In this document: positions 41,351 to 52,899 of the stretch, in pieces
Numbering within the stretch: the stretch's first letter is position 1
Layout: every line of letters starts with the position of its first letter
NCBI GenBank assembly: GCA_019925105.1
Contig: JAHGAU010000020.1
Location: 1-64,000, forward strand
Source of the DNA: Niebla homalea
Lineage: Eukaryota; Ascomycota; Lecanoromycetes; Lecanorales; Ramalinaceae
Direction: 5' to 3'
Length of the DNA: 64,000 nucleotides
Notes under the pieces: generated by a model
Told to the model about the DNA's origin: nothing
Seen by the model: the letters and a program-made list of their open reading frames with translations, nothing else
The model's database searches: none
Translations under genes and position numbers: made by a program

Positions 41351-42639
41351 AAGGGTGGTAAGCGGGGAGTAATAAGGGTGTCTAAATTTCAACAAAGCGG
41401 CTTAGCCCTACTACGTCGTAATCGTAAAACGGCCATATAAACCACCCTTTTAATAAGTATATTACTAATTATTACTCGGTTTTATCTAAAATCTAAAAAC
41501 CTAGTTATAGTAAGTATATTCTTAAACTTTTATAAAAGAATTTTTAAATTTTATTAAAATTCAATAATATATTAAAAGTATAAGTTAAGGACCTAAAATT
41601 GTTGATAATAATAAATTTTTTAAAGTTTAAAAATTTTCTAACTTAATATACCGAGGTTCTACCGCGAGTTTATTATTAGCTATAAGGGTATTTACTTAGT
41701 AATGTATCCTTAGCTTTTTATAATAAGAGATGAATTCATCTTTAATAATTTTATTTTGTTAAAAACTTTAATAAAATTTAAAGAAAAAAGATTTATCATA
41801 GCCTTTGAAAGCCAGTTTTATTAATCTTTTCCTCTTTATATCTATTTATTAATCCGGGAAGAGCCCGTATTATTTCGCGTAATTATTAAAAATCTTTATA
41901 ATTACCGTTTCTAAGGCTTTCCTTAACGTATAAAAGAATATAATTGGCCTACAACTTTTATTTTAAAGTAATCCGGCTTAATTAATTTCTTAAGGATAAT
42001 CGTTTTAATCTTCTTAAACTTATAAAAATAATAATTAACCCCATAATAAGCTTAAAATAAATAAATAATAACCTTCCTAAATAATATTATTGTTATTAAT
42101 AAGGAATTCTTCGGAATTCCGTTTAATTTAAAGGCTTTATTTTTCTTTAATTTATTAATTGCTTTAATTTTTTAAAGTTATTTTTTGATTAGTATTTATT
42201 AAGTTAAAATATATAATTCCTTTAATATCCGTTAAATTAAGGTTTAATTAAAAAAAAAAGGGAAGAAAGCTTTTTTTATTAAACCTTAATTTTACAGTTA
42301 AAAATGTTAATTATTATATTATTAAACCTTTTAAAAAGTAGGAATTTAGGGATAAATTTAAGCCTTTTACTTTATTCTTTATGATACTTTATTAATTTCT
42401 ATACTTTACGGGGGAAAACGATTAAATTATAAACTATTAATCAAAAGTATGTTTACTCAATTTCCTTAATGTTTTTTGGCTTTTTTTCGTAAGTTTCTTT
42501 TAGTTATATAAATATTTCTTAATTTTTATATTTAATAGTTTATTTATTTAAGGTTTTTATTTTTATAATTATTATTATATATTCTTTATTTTAATAAGTC
42601 TTAATTCTTTAAGATAATTTTATTATTAGGATTATTATA
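41351..42639. other. Degraded AT-rich DNA between repeat block and LINE
   Basis: The first ~100 bases (to about 41450) are less mutated, then AT-rich DNA follows. The 5' untranslated region of the LINE probably lies at the right end, but its boundary is not visible. Confidence 0.6.
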
Positions 42640-42658
42640 TTAATTATTTGAGCGGAGG

Positions 42659-44430
42659 ATGGCGACGAACAAAGGGACCCTAGAGGTTTAAAACGATGCG
42701 TATATATATAGCTTTAACGATAATAAGGGGAATATATTAAGTACGATAAATAAAAGTAATGTAATAGTTAAGAATAAAGTAATAAACGGGCAAATAACTT
42801 ATATTAATAAAAACGGTAATAACGCGTATAGGTAATATAATAATAATAAACCGAATAACGCTTAAAATAAATAAGGAAATTAAGGTTAATAGAATACGCG
42901 TATTAAAGTACGTAAAACATATAATAATAAAATGGAAATAATAGGTAAATAAGGGGGTAAGAAGGCCGGTACGGTATTAATAATAAAGGGTATAAACGGG
43001 GGGAAAAGGTAAAAAAACCGCAGTAAAAATATTATTAAGGATATATAAAAAGGAAATAAAGTTAATAAGGAAAACGGAACCTTAAAGGATTAAAAATAAA
43101 AAGCGGAGATAATATATCGCCCGGTAAAGGAAGGCGAAAAGGCGATAAAGGAAGCGGTAAAAGCCTTAAAAGGATTCCTTATAGTGGAATAAAAGGATAT
43201 TACGTTAAAAATTTAACCGATATTATAAATTAAATTAAAAAACATAAGGGATTTTTATATAAAAATAAGGGTAAAGTTAAGGGAAACGGAGCGTTTACGG
43301 GGCTTTTAAAAGGCGGGAGTAAAAGCGTTAATAAAAAGTAAAAACGGCGGTTTAAAATTAAGTATATAAAATAAAGATATAAAGGCGGCGGCCCCTTAAA
43401 TAAAAAAAAGTTAAGCGATAAAAATAATAAAAAGGGTATTTACGGTAAAGAATAAAAGGATAACGGAAAAAAAAGCGGCTCTATTAAAAAAAGTAAAAAT
43501 AATAATAATCCGTTTATTTAATAATAAAAAAAGGAATATAGTAATAAAAATAAACCCGTTATAATTAATAAAGGCTTTTAAAATAATAACGGAATTATTA
43601 ATAAAATAAATTATTATAATACGTAAGCTATAAAGTAAAAATATTCTTTTTAATATAATGTTTTTAAAGGTAAAAAAAAGCTTAAAGAGATTCAAGGCTT
43701 AAATTAATAAGGGAAAATATAAGTCGGTTAAGGTTTTAAGGTAATTATTTACCGTTATAATAAATAAGATATACTTATTACGTTTTAAAGAAGTTAAGAA
43801 AAAAACTATGTTAAAGAATGTAGAAAAAGAGAATATAGTTTTTTATTTAGGGCTTAAAATCATTAACTATAAGCTTCTATTAATAATAAAAAGATTTAAC
43901 TTTTTAAAATACGTAAAAAGGTACTTTACCGTTATATTAAGCGTAACGTTAATAAAAATATATAATAACGTCTTAAATAAAGGGATTACCGAAAAAAGAT
44001 TTCTTAAGATAATTTAATTATAAAATAAAACGGTTAATATTTATTAATATTTTAAGTATTAAAGTTATAAATATATTATTATAAAATACCTTAATATTAT
44101 AAAATATACGGGTTATATTAAGGGCTATAATATTTATAAATATATAAAGTTAATAATTAAAGGGCTTATAAAAAGTACGTTTAAATATATTACGTATAAT
44201 AAGGAGGGATACTTAATATAAGATTCTAAATATATAATAAGAGCCAGGGAGACTAAACGTAAGGAAACCCGGATAACCGTAAAAATTTAACGGTATAATA
44301 CGTATAAAATTGGTTTAATAAGTTAATTAAAGGTAGCCTTAAAATATAAACTTAATTAATTAAATAATAAAAGGTAAATAATAATAAAAAAGAAAATGTT
44401 CTTTGCGATCCCGATTTTAAAGGCCGGCTA
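42659..44430 (+). pseudogene. LINE ORF1 (gag-like zinc-knuckle protein), inactivated
   Basis: Proposed start is ATG GCG ACG at 42659, just after GCGGAGG. The same frame includes the open stretch 43808-44017 and the three zinc knuckles, so no net frameshift occurred over about 1.5 kb. Reading TAT/TAC as former Cys/His codons, knuckle one is C-x2-C-x4-H-x4-C (44048-44089). Knuckle two is C-x2-C-x3-H-x4-C (44105-44143). Knuckle three is C-x2-C-x4-H-x6-C with a Trp position and basic tail (44186-44233). This is the ORF1 pattern of Tad1/I-type LINEs, whose product binds the element RNA in a ribonucleoprotein. Many in-frame TAA/TAG make it dead. The 3' end is approximate, since the reading shifts to the ORF2 frame after about 44400. 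Confidence 0.85.
44048..44233 (+). other. Three RIP-masked zinc knuckles in LINE ORF1
   Basis: The Cys and His codons are almost all changed to TAT or TAC, as TGT/TGC and CAT/CAC would be by RIP. The spacing of these codons matches three consecutive CCHC knuckles. The third keeps the H-x2-W-x3-C arrangement (TAA in place of TGG) typical of Tad1 ORF1 proteins. Confidence 0.8.
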
Positions 44431-44579
44431 TTTTATATCTTTAATAATAACCGGGAAGGTACTTAATTAAAAAATACTTAACTTTAATAAAAAGTTTATA
44501 ACTTAAATAAATATAAAAAAAAAAGCCTTTATAAAGGTTAATATATAATATATTAACGTTTATAAGAATAATATAATAT

Positions 44580-47500
44580 AACGTTAATAATAAAAAAATT
44601 AAAGCTATAATATTAATATTTAAATTTAAAAAAGTTAAAGATATTAACGTTATAATAATATAGGAATTATTATATAATTTATATATATATTCGTTTATTA
44701 ACTTAAAGGAAAGGTTTTATTTAACCTTTAAAAAAGATAAAATAATTAAAATATATTTCTTTATAAATAAGCGGCTTAACGTAAATAATTAAGATATTAT
44801 TTATTATAATAGAACTTTTTATATATTTTATATTATAAGGGAAAAAGACTTAAAAAGTGACCTTAATATTTATAATATATATAACCCGCCGTTAATTAAT
44901 AAAGAAAGACTTTTTATAATATTATTACTTAAAAAGGTTTTAATTATTTTAAATAAATATATATTACTTAAAGACTTTAACTTATATTATTATATATAGA
45001 ATAAGGAAAAGTATATAATAAATTATATTAAATTAAATAACCTATTAATAATTATTATTTAAATTAACCTCTTATTATTAATATTATAAGGGATTATTAC
45101 GTAAAAAAGTTATAAATTTAAAATAACGATTAATTTAACCTTTAATACGGAAAAGGTTACCGGCGTAATTATAATATATAGGTTATAAAAAGACTTAAAA
45201 TATAATTTAAACTATATATTAATATAAATAACTTTGGATTAAACCGTTAATATAACTATATTATTACCGGTAAGGAAGGTATAAAAAACGGTTAAGAAAA
45301 CAGAGGTTTATATAAAAACGGGGGAAATAATAATATAATTCATAAACCTCCCTTAATTAAATAATAAAGACCGGATCGATTTTTTTATAAAGTAAATAAT
45401 AAAGGCATTAAATAAAATAATTAATAAAATTATTTTAATAATAAAACTTTCTTAAAAAGTTAAAACTTATTAAAATAAAGGATATATAATTATAATTATA
45501 AAAATGAAAAAACTAATTAAATAAACTTTTAAATATAAGAATTAAGAAATACTTAATTAATTAAAAATTATTTAAAAAGAAAAGGAAAGGATTATTAAGA
45601 AAATTAAATAAATATATTTTTAATTTATAATATATAATTTAACGGTTTTACTTTATAATATTTAAAAGTTAATAAAATATAATAAAGAATAAAATAAGAA
45701 ATTATAGTTTATCTTTAAATTCCCGCCTTTTAAAAGACTTAATAATATATTAATTAATACCTTTAATAATGAAATTAAAATCCTTAAAAAAGTATTTTTC
45801 CCCTTTCCGTTAAAAGTTAATTTAAATAATATTAACGGCGTTTTATACTTTAACCTTATATTAATAAATAAAATAATAATATAAAATATAATAATTAAAG
45901 TAATTAATAAATTAAAGAAAAATAAAGCCCCGGGATTAAATAGGATTCTTAATAAATTCTTAATAATAATAATTTTATTTTTTAAAAAGGTCTTTATTTA
46001 CCTTTTTTAAGTATATTTTAACGTTAATTATTATCCGTATAAATTTAAAGAAATAAAAATAATTATCCTTAAGAAGTTTATTAAACCAGATTATTTTAAA
46101 ATAAAGTCTTATAAACTTATTATACTCCTATATACGTTAAGGAAGGCTTTAAAGATAATAATAATAAAAATCCTTAACGATTATATAAAGAATTATAAAC
46201 TTTTTTTTAATTAATAAATAAGAATAAAAAGAAATCGGTTAATAAAAATAGCCCTTAAAAGATTAATTAATAATATATATATAATATAAAGTTATAAGAA
46301 GAAATATATTATAAGTTTTCTTTCTTTTAATATTATAAATATTTTTAATAAGGTAAATTATTAAAAATTATTATATAACTTAAAAAAGAAAAAAATATTA
46401 TTTTTTTTAATTAAGTAAATAAATTTTTTTAAGCGATTAAGCTATATTAATTAATTTAAAATAAAAAATAAGCTTAATAAAGCCTATTATAATAAAGATT
46501 CCTTAAGGATTATTTATTTCTTTTATATTGTTTTTATTCTTTAACGGTTTATTAATTAAAAAGTTTATTAAGTTAAAATAAAAGGTCTAAGTTGGAAACT
46601 TTATTAATAATATTTATTTCTTAATTTATAATATTTTTATATATATAAATTATTTAAAATTAAAATAAACCTATAAAATTTATTTTTAATAAGTAAGAAC
46701 TTATAAGGCTTAATTTATACTATATAAGTATAAACTTATTTATATAATTAAGAACTTAAAATTATATAATATAATAATTATAATAAACTTAAATAAAGTT
46801 ACGGTAAAGCCGGATATTAATATTAAAGTTTTTAATTTTTAAGTAAATAAAAAACTTAATTAAAAAAAATTATATAAAAAAAGTTTAAAAAAGATAACTT
46901 TATAAGAAAAAAACCTTATTTATTTCGTTATATTAATATAAAGAGTTACGTTATAAAAGGCCCGGATTATTTACCAAGCTATAATAAAATTAATTATAAT
47001 ATATATTATAACCATTTAATATATACTTAAGGGTACTCTAAGATATAGGAAAAAGCTTATTTAAATATTATAAAAAGTCCAGAATTAATATTTAAAAGTA
47101 ATTAATAATATTTATAAAATAACCCTTATCCCGGTATTAAAGTTTAAAATCTTTATACCGCCGATTAAAATTTTATTAAATTAAATAGTTACTTAAATAA
47201 AATTAAAGAAATATATATATTTAATTACGATAATAAGAAACGGGCGGATCTATTAGAATCTTAATAAGCTTAAAGTTAAAGGGAATAAATTAAAAATATT
47301 TATCTCCCTTCCTATTAAGATAAAGTAAAAATAAATAAAAAAGGAAATTAATTTTATTAATATCCCAGAAATTAATTTAAACGGGTATAAATTCCCGTTA
47401 AGTATAAGAAAGATCGAAATTAAGGGGATCTAAAAAACGAAAACTATAACGATTACCTTATAGGTTATAATAAAGTGGATTAAGCATTAATAAAAGTATA

Positions 47501-47945
47501 AAGACTTTATATTTTAAAGTCGTTATTATTTAATTCTTAATAATAAAAAAATTATTAATAAGTATTTCCGCCGTTATAATATTATAAAGAAGGGTAATAA
47601 CGTATTAATAATTTAACTCCGGATAAATAAAAACGATTTAACTTATTTCCTATTTATTATATATATTAAGGGTCGGATAAACGCCGGATATAAATATAAA
47701 TAAAAAAAGCAAGACGCTATATATATCCTTATTTTTTATCCCTTATTTATAAAAGTTAAGTTAAAACTTATTATAAAAGTTAATACTTATAATTACCGTT
47801 AAATATTATTTATAAAGTAAAATATTTAAGTAATTATTAAGTTTATAATATTTACCGGATTATTATTATAGTTTAATTTCGTTATAAAGATAAATAAAGT
47901 TATTAAAGATTTTATAAAGAAAACCCGTTATTAATTAAAGAAAAA
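44580..47945 (+). pseudogene. LINE ORF2: endonuclease and reverse transcriptase, inactivated
   Basis: Endonuclease: Q-E position at 44661 (TAG GAA), K-D-F-N-L then Y-Y-Y-I-W at 44970-44999 (G-D-F-N-L-H-H-x-x-W in the family), (Q)-G-I-I-T-(W) at 45087-45104 and I-N-L-T-F at 45129-45143 (I-D-L-T-F). Reverse transcriptase: K-A-P-G at 45924, K-P-D-Y at 46083, I-F-N-K-V at 46341 (A-F-D-K-V), I-P-(Q)-G at 46498, and catalytic box F-I-N-N-I at 46600-46614, where both Asp codons became AAT. C-terminus: L-R followed by C-x-C (47689, 47695) and H-x4-C (47722, 47737), then T-G-L-L-L near 47858. The frame moves once, between 46356 and 46497. It would nick target DNA and prime cDNA synthesis there; this copy cannot. 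The start is uncertain. Confidence 0.88.
46600..46614 (+). other. Mutated catalytic box of LINE reverse transcriptase
   Basis: TTT ATT AAT AAT ATT stands where the family has F/Y-x-D-D-I. Both catalytic Asp codons (GAT) read AAT (Asn), a G-to-A change on the sense strand. This would abolish polymerase activity even without the stop codons. Confidence 0.8.
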
Positions 47946-48451
47946 AAAGAGGAATGGAAACCGGTTATATTAATTATATAAATCGGAAAGCATTTTTTAT
48001 AGTTATAAGGATATAATAATAAACGCTTATTAAAAGTCCTTAAAAAAATTAATAACAATAATAATATAAAAGAGGTATATATTAAGCGTATAAGTATTAA
48101 TAAAAATATTTAAAGGTATTATATAAAATTAAAGTAATATAAATATATAAAGGAATAAAAGAATAACGAGTTTAAGGATAGCCCTTATAAAGATATAATT
48201 ATAATATTACGGATTTTCTTGGGGGAATTAAAATATAGGAAGTATATAAATAGATTATTATTCTTTAAACGGTTATTAATATCCTTTACCTTAAAGGATA
48301 AAGGGTAAAGGCTTAATAAACGCCGGTTTTTACCTTAACGTTATAAGTATCAGGTTTTTACGGTTATTAATAAGGTTAAAAGGCCACGTATTAAGGAACG
48401 CCGGAATTAACTTAGCTAGACCCGTAGTATAAATCAATCAATCAATCAATA
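47946..48451 (+). other. LINE 3' untranslated region and (AATC)n tail
   Basis: After ORF2 there are about 480 bp without coding signal, with a less-mutated end (CTAGACCCGTAGTATA). The element closes with four AATC units and AAT at 48432-48450. Short tandem-repeat tails instead of poly(A) are known from Tad1/I-type LINEs. Confidence 0.85.
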
Positions 48452-49074
48452 TTAATTATTTTATTTAACGTTATTATTACTTTTTTTATAAAAAGGTTAA
48501 TTTAAACCTTATTACTTAGCCGGGGAAGCTTTATTAATTACGGTATTATTTCTTTGACTTTTATATATATTTTAACTTCTTTGTCCGGTTTTTACGTTTT
48601 TTTGTCAATATTAGCGGCGTTATATTAACCGATTAATTAAATGTTATTTATTTTAATATATAATTTAAGTTATACTTTAAGTTTTCTCAAGGTTCATATG
48701 GTATTATTATATTGATAATCCTTTCTGTATTAAATGTTAAATCGATTATTATTTTAAATTTTAAATTTTCTTATATTATAATACTTTAAAATATTAATAA
48801 TAAAAAGTCAAACGTTATAACGGTTATTAATAATTCCTCTAATCTAGTATGATTAATTATATAACCTTTTTCGTTCCATATATTATAATAAAGATTACAT
48901 CTTTTAATATAATATATTTATTATGTAAAAATATAATATATTTAAATAACGGTATCATTAAAAACTTTACTTTATTAATTAATGGTAAATTATACCTTAC
49001 CGAAGCCCATAGAGTAGAAAACACCGAGTAAACGCCGCTTTAACGCTTGAAGCCGCTTTAAAATATAAGCGCCT
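48452..49074. other. AT-rich flank with a short open stretch
   Basis: This is LINE 3' flanking DNA. The open frame 48849-49031 (60 codons) starts in AT-rich sequence and ends in less-mutated sequence (GAAGCCCATAGAG); no family is recognised and it is probably chance. GCCGCTTTAA occurs twice at about 49034 and 49051. Confidence 0.5.
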
Positions 49075-49249
49075 TGTTGGTGTATGGACCAAAAGTGTCA
49101 TAATGTATGAATGATGAATGATGATTCTACCTGAATGCAGATGGGATCCTAAGGATCATCTGTCCTCTACGTATAAAGAGTATCCTATACCTATAGATAC
49201 TCCCGCGTATTTTTTATGCTATATATATATATAATAAATATTATTAAAA
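49075..49249 (+). repeat. Solo-LTR-like copy 1 of the TGTTGGTGTATGGACC family
   Basis: The start TGTTGGTGTATGGACC and the middle (CTACCTGAATGCAGATGGGA, then CCTAAGGATCATCTGTCC) are almost identical to the copy at 61269. It carries an extra GAATGAT-like 7-8 bp. The last ~60 bases have turned to TA steps (CCCGCGTATTTTTTATGC) and a (TA)n run, so the 3' half is RIP-mutated. No target duplication is visible (CGCCT on the left, no match on the right). Confidence 0.8.
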
Positions 49250-49732
49250 AGATAAAGGCTATTATTTACAGTAATTATCTTAATATATTAATATAAATAT
49301 AAATACTTAATATACGTTATACTCTATATATCCTATATTCTTATGTTAAAATCTTACTTAAATTTACAGGGGCAGCCGCGGTTACGCTTAAAATAGAGTA
49401 TATAAAACAATAAAAATATTACTTTAATAAACGCCGATAATTGCGATAAAATAACAATATCGGGAGGTTTATTATAGCGGGTAATAATAACGTTATTGAA
49501 TTTAAGATACGTAATATAGAATTTACGTAATAAGTTTAAATATAGCTTTAACGACGGGAGTTTATTATTATATTTCATACTTTAAGTAACTTATTTAATT
49601 AAATATCTATTATTTTTTTCCTTATAAATAATGCTTTTAATAATATACTCTTTCTTATTCTCGGAATCTACTTTAAATATAAGTAGTACGTTACGGTTAA
49701 ATTATTTATTGAAAGGGTCTTTTATTAAATTA
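49250..49732. other. Degraded DNA left of the gypsy element
   Basis: A 74-codon minus-strand open frame (49578 to 49354) lies here. It is unusual in keeping Pro, Cys and Ser residues and being free of stops, but I recognise no family. It may be a transposase scrap or chance. Confidence 0.45.
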
Positions 49733-49737
49733 CTAAT
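49733..49737 (+). repeat. Left target-site duplication of gypsy element
   Basis: CTAAT directly before the 5' LTR. The right-hand counterpart at 54453-54457 is TTAAT, a single C-to-T difference of RIP type. Confidence 0.75.
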
Positions 49738-49953
49738 TGTCAGGCTTCAGGGGTGTTGGTAGCTCAGGAATAGGCCCTACCGGGCCTATCCCGGGCCAAA
49801 CATGGGGTTAGTCCGGCACCCAGGAGTGTTACCGACTGGGTATATTAAGGCCTTCGGCCCTTTTACTCTTATATTTCTATACTTTAATATCTTTAATTAT
49901 ACGTAATATACCCATTACCTTTTAACTGTTTTAAAGGGGCTTATACTTTAATA
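49738..49953 (+). repeat. 5' LTR of gypsy element (216 bp)
   Basis: It begins TGTCAGGCTTCAGGGG and ends CTTTAATA. The first ~130 bp match the 3' LTR closely. The last ~85 bp differ from it almost only by CA-to-TA and TG-to-TA changes (for example ATATTTCTATACTTTAATAT against ACACCTCTGTACTTTAATGT). An 8-bp stem with a TACC loop (ATAGGCCC/GGGCCTAT, 49770-49789) lies in the left part. The primer-binding site after 49953 is not recognisable. Confidence 0.93.
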
Positions 49954-50752
49954 TTATATTAAAAGTAAAAAAGGATAAAAACAAATAAAAGAAAAGATTA
50001 AAAAAGGGGAAAAGATAGGTCTTTTAACTTTTCCGTTAAGCGGATTCTATATTATAAGGGTAATATCGTAAAGTAAAATAATAAAATTTATATTATAATA
50101 AGGTTTAATCTTACTTCCTTATATTATAAAGTATCCCTTAAAGTATTTTTTCTTCTGAATATATAAATACTTTATATTATAAAGTAAATATAAGATTAAA
50201 TATTTTAATTAAAGGTTTTAAAGAATAAAAAGGTAAATAATAAGTAAAAATTTGATAAATTCTTATAAACTTGCTTTTAATTAGATTTATAATATTTTTA
50301 AGGTTTACTTTATTCGTAACTTTTAAATTATTTTATTAAAGTTTAATTTTTTAAATCGATTCTTTATATAACTTAATAAAATTAATATTTACCTATTTAA
50401 AGTTATCGTAACCTCCCGTTTTAATTATTAACGTTTTTTTATAGCCCGTCCGGATATTAATTGCTACGCGTTTAATCGTAATTACCGCCTATTTAATACC
50501 GTTATTAACTATCGGCTAACCGTCCGTTATTAATAAGTATTATTAATAAAAGCCTTTATTTTACCTCGTTAGTCCCTATAAGGATATAAATAAATTAACT
50601 TTAATATAATATTAAAGTATAAGCCCCTTTAAAACAGTTAAAAGGTAAAGGTTATATTACGTATAATTAATATCTGCTTAACGGAAAAGTTAAAAGACCT
50701 ATCTTTTCCCCTTTTTTAATCTTTTCTTTTATTTGTTTTTATCCTTTTTTAA
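49893..50752. repeat. Non-collinear inverted repeats of LTR end and leader
   Basis: Segment A (LTR end and first bases, 49893-49966) is repeated inverted at 50597-50669. Segment B (leader with AAAAGATAGGTCTTTTAACT, 49967-50041) is repeated inverted at 50676-50752. The order is A, B, spacer, A', B', whereas a simple inversion would give B', A'. So a second LTR/leader piece in opposite orientation was probably joined here by nested insertion or rearrangement. The two copies carry different mutations. Confidence 0.85.
50104..50200. repeat. Long hairpin inside the rearranged leader
   Basis: A 31-base arm at 50104-50134 (TTTAATCTTACTTCC then TTATATTATAAAGTAT) is nearly complementary to a 34-base arm at 50167-50200 (ATACTTTATATTATAA then a TATAAGATTAAA end). 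The loop is 32 bases. It lies in the spacer between the inverted LTR/leader copies. Confidence 0.75.
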
Positions 50753-52889
50753 TTTTAATTTACTTTTTATTTATTTTTTATTTATTAAAATTATAAATAA
50801 TAAGCCTTAAAAATCCTTTTTATTAAAGACCTTTACGTTAACATAAATTTTATAAAGCGGTTCTTAAGGGGACCCTAATTAATTAATACTATTTATTAAG
50901 GATAAAACCTTTTTCCGGTAAAATAAAAAAGATAAGGACTTAATAAATTATTTAATTATTAAAAACCCGGTTTTAAATAATAATTACGGGGGATATAAGG
51001 ATTATATTACCCGTTAATATTACTATAAATTAAAAAGTACCGCTTTAAAGGAATTAATCAAATATGTTTTATATCTTATTAAGACTTTATACTTATTTTA
51101 CCTTTTAATCCGTATTATTTAAAAGATTTAAGGAATTCTTAAAGTAATTAAACTTTTTACGTTAAAAATATAATATTGGTATATAATATCATAAGGACGT
51201 AAAAAATAAAGTATAAGTTTTTTAAATAGAATTAAACGATATTAAAAAAGACTTATAATTAAAAATAAACCGAATTACTTACTTATAATAGTAAAACTAT
51301 AAAAATTCTTTTCCCTTAGAAAATATAAACCGTTTTAAGGCGTTAAAAATCCTTAATTATAAATTAAAAGGTTAAAACGTAAACCTTATTATTAAGCTTA
51401 AAAATCTTTAATAAAAAGGTTTAACTTTTTTACTTTATTAATCTTTATTATCTTTAACTTTTTATAAGAAGTTAAAGTTTATTAAAATTAAGGATTTAAA
51501 ACCCTCTATTAAGAAGGACTATAATTAATACCGTTTCTTTAAATGTTATATTATTATTAAACTCCGTATTAATAAGGATTAATACTCAATTATATAAGCT
51601 TAAATTAATTATATTTTAATATTATTAAACTTAAAAGACTTTAAGTAATTAAAAATTAAATATAATAAAAATACCTTATTAAGTTTTTAAACTTTTAAGG
51701 AATTTTAAACCTTTTTAAATTAAATCTTTAAAAATATTAATTAAAAAAAGATTAAATTAATAGTTTTAAGTTTTAAAAACATTTAATAAAAAATAAATCT
51801 ATAATATTTTAGTTTAATTTTATCCGTTTAATTAAAGTTTTTAAATATATAGATCTTAAAAGGAACGTAAAAATTATAATTTAGAAATTAATTATTTAAC
51901 TTTTTAGTTAACTTCGTAAAATTTTTTTTAAGGAAATTATAACTTAAATAACTTTAAAAAAACCCGGATATACTTAGAAAGGATATACTATTTTTAATAT
52001 TCAAAATATTATTATTAATAAAAAACCCTCGCTCTTAATCCGGCTTTTATTAAGGAAATTAAGGAAATTATAAGAACCCGTATTATTTTATTTAAATTTA
52101 CCGGTAAAATAAAAGGTTTTAAAGAGTTTAATTCTTAATAAATTACTTTTATTATTATAAAGTTAACCCCCTTATTAAACGTAAAATAGTTTATTTATTA
52201 AAAGAATTATTTTTAAGTTAATTACCCTTAACGTTAACGTAACCGTAATAATACCCGGGAGTATTTGGTTTAAGTTTATTATATCGCTTAAAACTTAAAT
52301 GAAAAATTTATTTAAAACTTTAACGGCCGGATCTCCTATATTTTAAAGGATATTTTATCGGAAGACTTAAACGGGCCAATAAAAAAATTAAACCTTATAA
52401 AAGTCGTTATAAAGGATAAATAAACGTATTCTTTTTAAATTTTTATGATCAGGTATACCGATAATATTAAAAACCCCTTTAACGTTTAAGATAATAAACC
52501 CTAAATTATTAACGGGTTTATAAGTTACGGAAATTAATATATTCCTTGATTCTTTTTAATTAATTTGGATATTACTGGTTATTATTTTATTAATAAATAA
52601 ATTATCCTTTAAATTTATATAATACTTTAAATCTCTCCTTTAGCTTTCTTTCGACTTAAGTTGATTTAAAATTATAAAAGAAAATATTTATAATTTATTA
52701 TTTATATTATTTATATTATTTATTCCCGGTTAATTATAAAAAGCTACTTAAAAAGCTAATCCTTTATATTTATTATTTAACTTAAGATATACAATATAAT
52801 CCTTAGAAAACCCTAAATAAAACGGTATTGCGTATTTGTTTACCTTATAATTAATAAGATCTTCTTTATGCCAAATTAATATAATTATA
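50753..52889 (+). pseudogene. Gypsy interior, heavily mutated, domains not recognised
   Basis: This is about 2.1 kb of stop-filled sequence where gag and the first part of pol should be. It is Lys/Asn/Ile-rich on translation because of RIP. A passage near 52072-52130 could be a gag capsid piece but has no diagnostic motif. No protease D-S/T-G, reverse transcriptase Y-x-D-D or integrase zinc finger was found, so a large deletion is likely. Confidence 0.5.
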
Positions 52890-52899
52890 ACGGGGCCAA

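Larger units (their letters stand above)
42640..48451 (+). mobile_element. Tad1-like LINE retrotransposon, RIP-inactivated
   Basis: Layout: ORF1 from ATG 42659 with three zinc knuckles; ORF2 with apurinic-type endonuclease, reverse transcriptase and a C-terminal zinc-binding segment; a ~480-bp 3' untranslated region; and an (AATC)n tail ending at 48450. This is the order expected of Tad1-clade LINEs in fungi. The coding frames are conserved over kilobases despite many TAA/TAG, so inactivation was mostly by transitions, with one net indel in the reverse transcriptase. The 5' end and target-site duplication cannot be fixed. A exceeds T on the sense strand. No separate RNase H domain was recognised. 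Confidence 0.9.

Noticed and set aside
41123..41440. Open frames with Tyr-Leu-Thr or Glu-Val-Gly repeats
   Set aside because: They come from the 9-bp GGTAGGTGA array on both strands, not genes.
43411..43695. 94-codon minus-strand open frame
   Set aside because: It is antisense to LINE ORF1, in A-rich sequence where the complementary strand gives Phe/Ile/Leu codons without stops. The plus-strand ORF1 frame explains the region.
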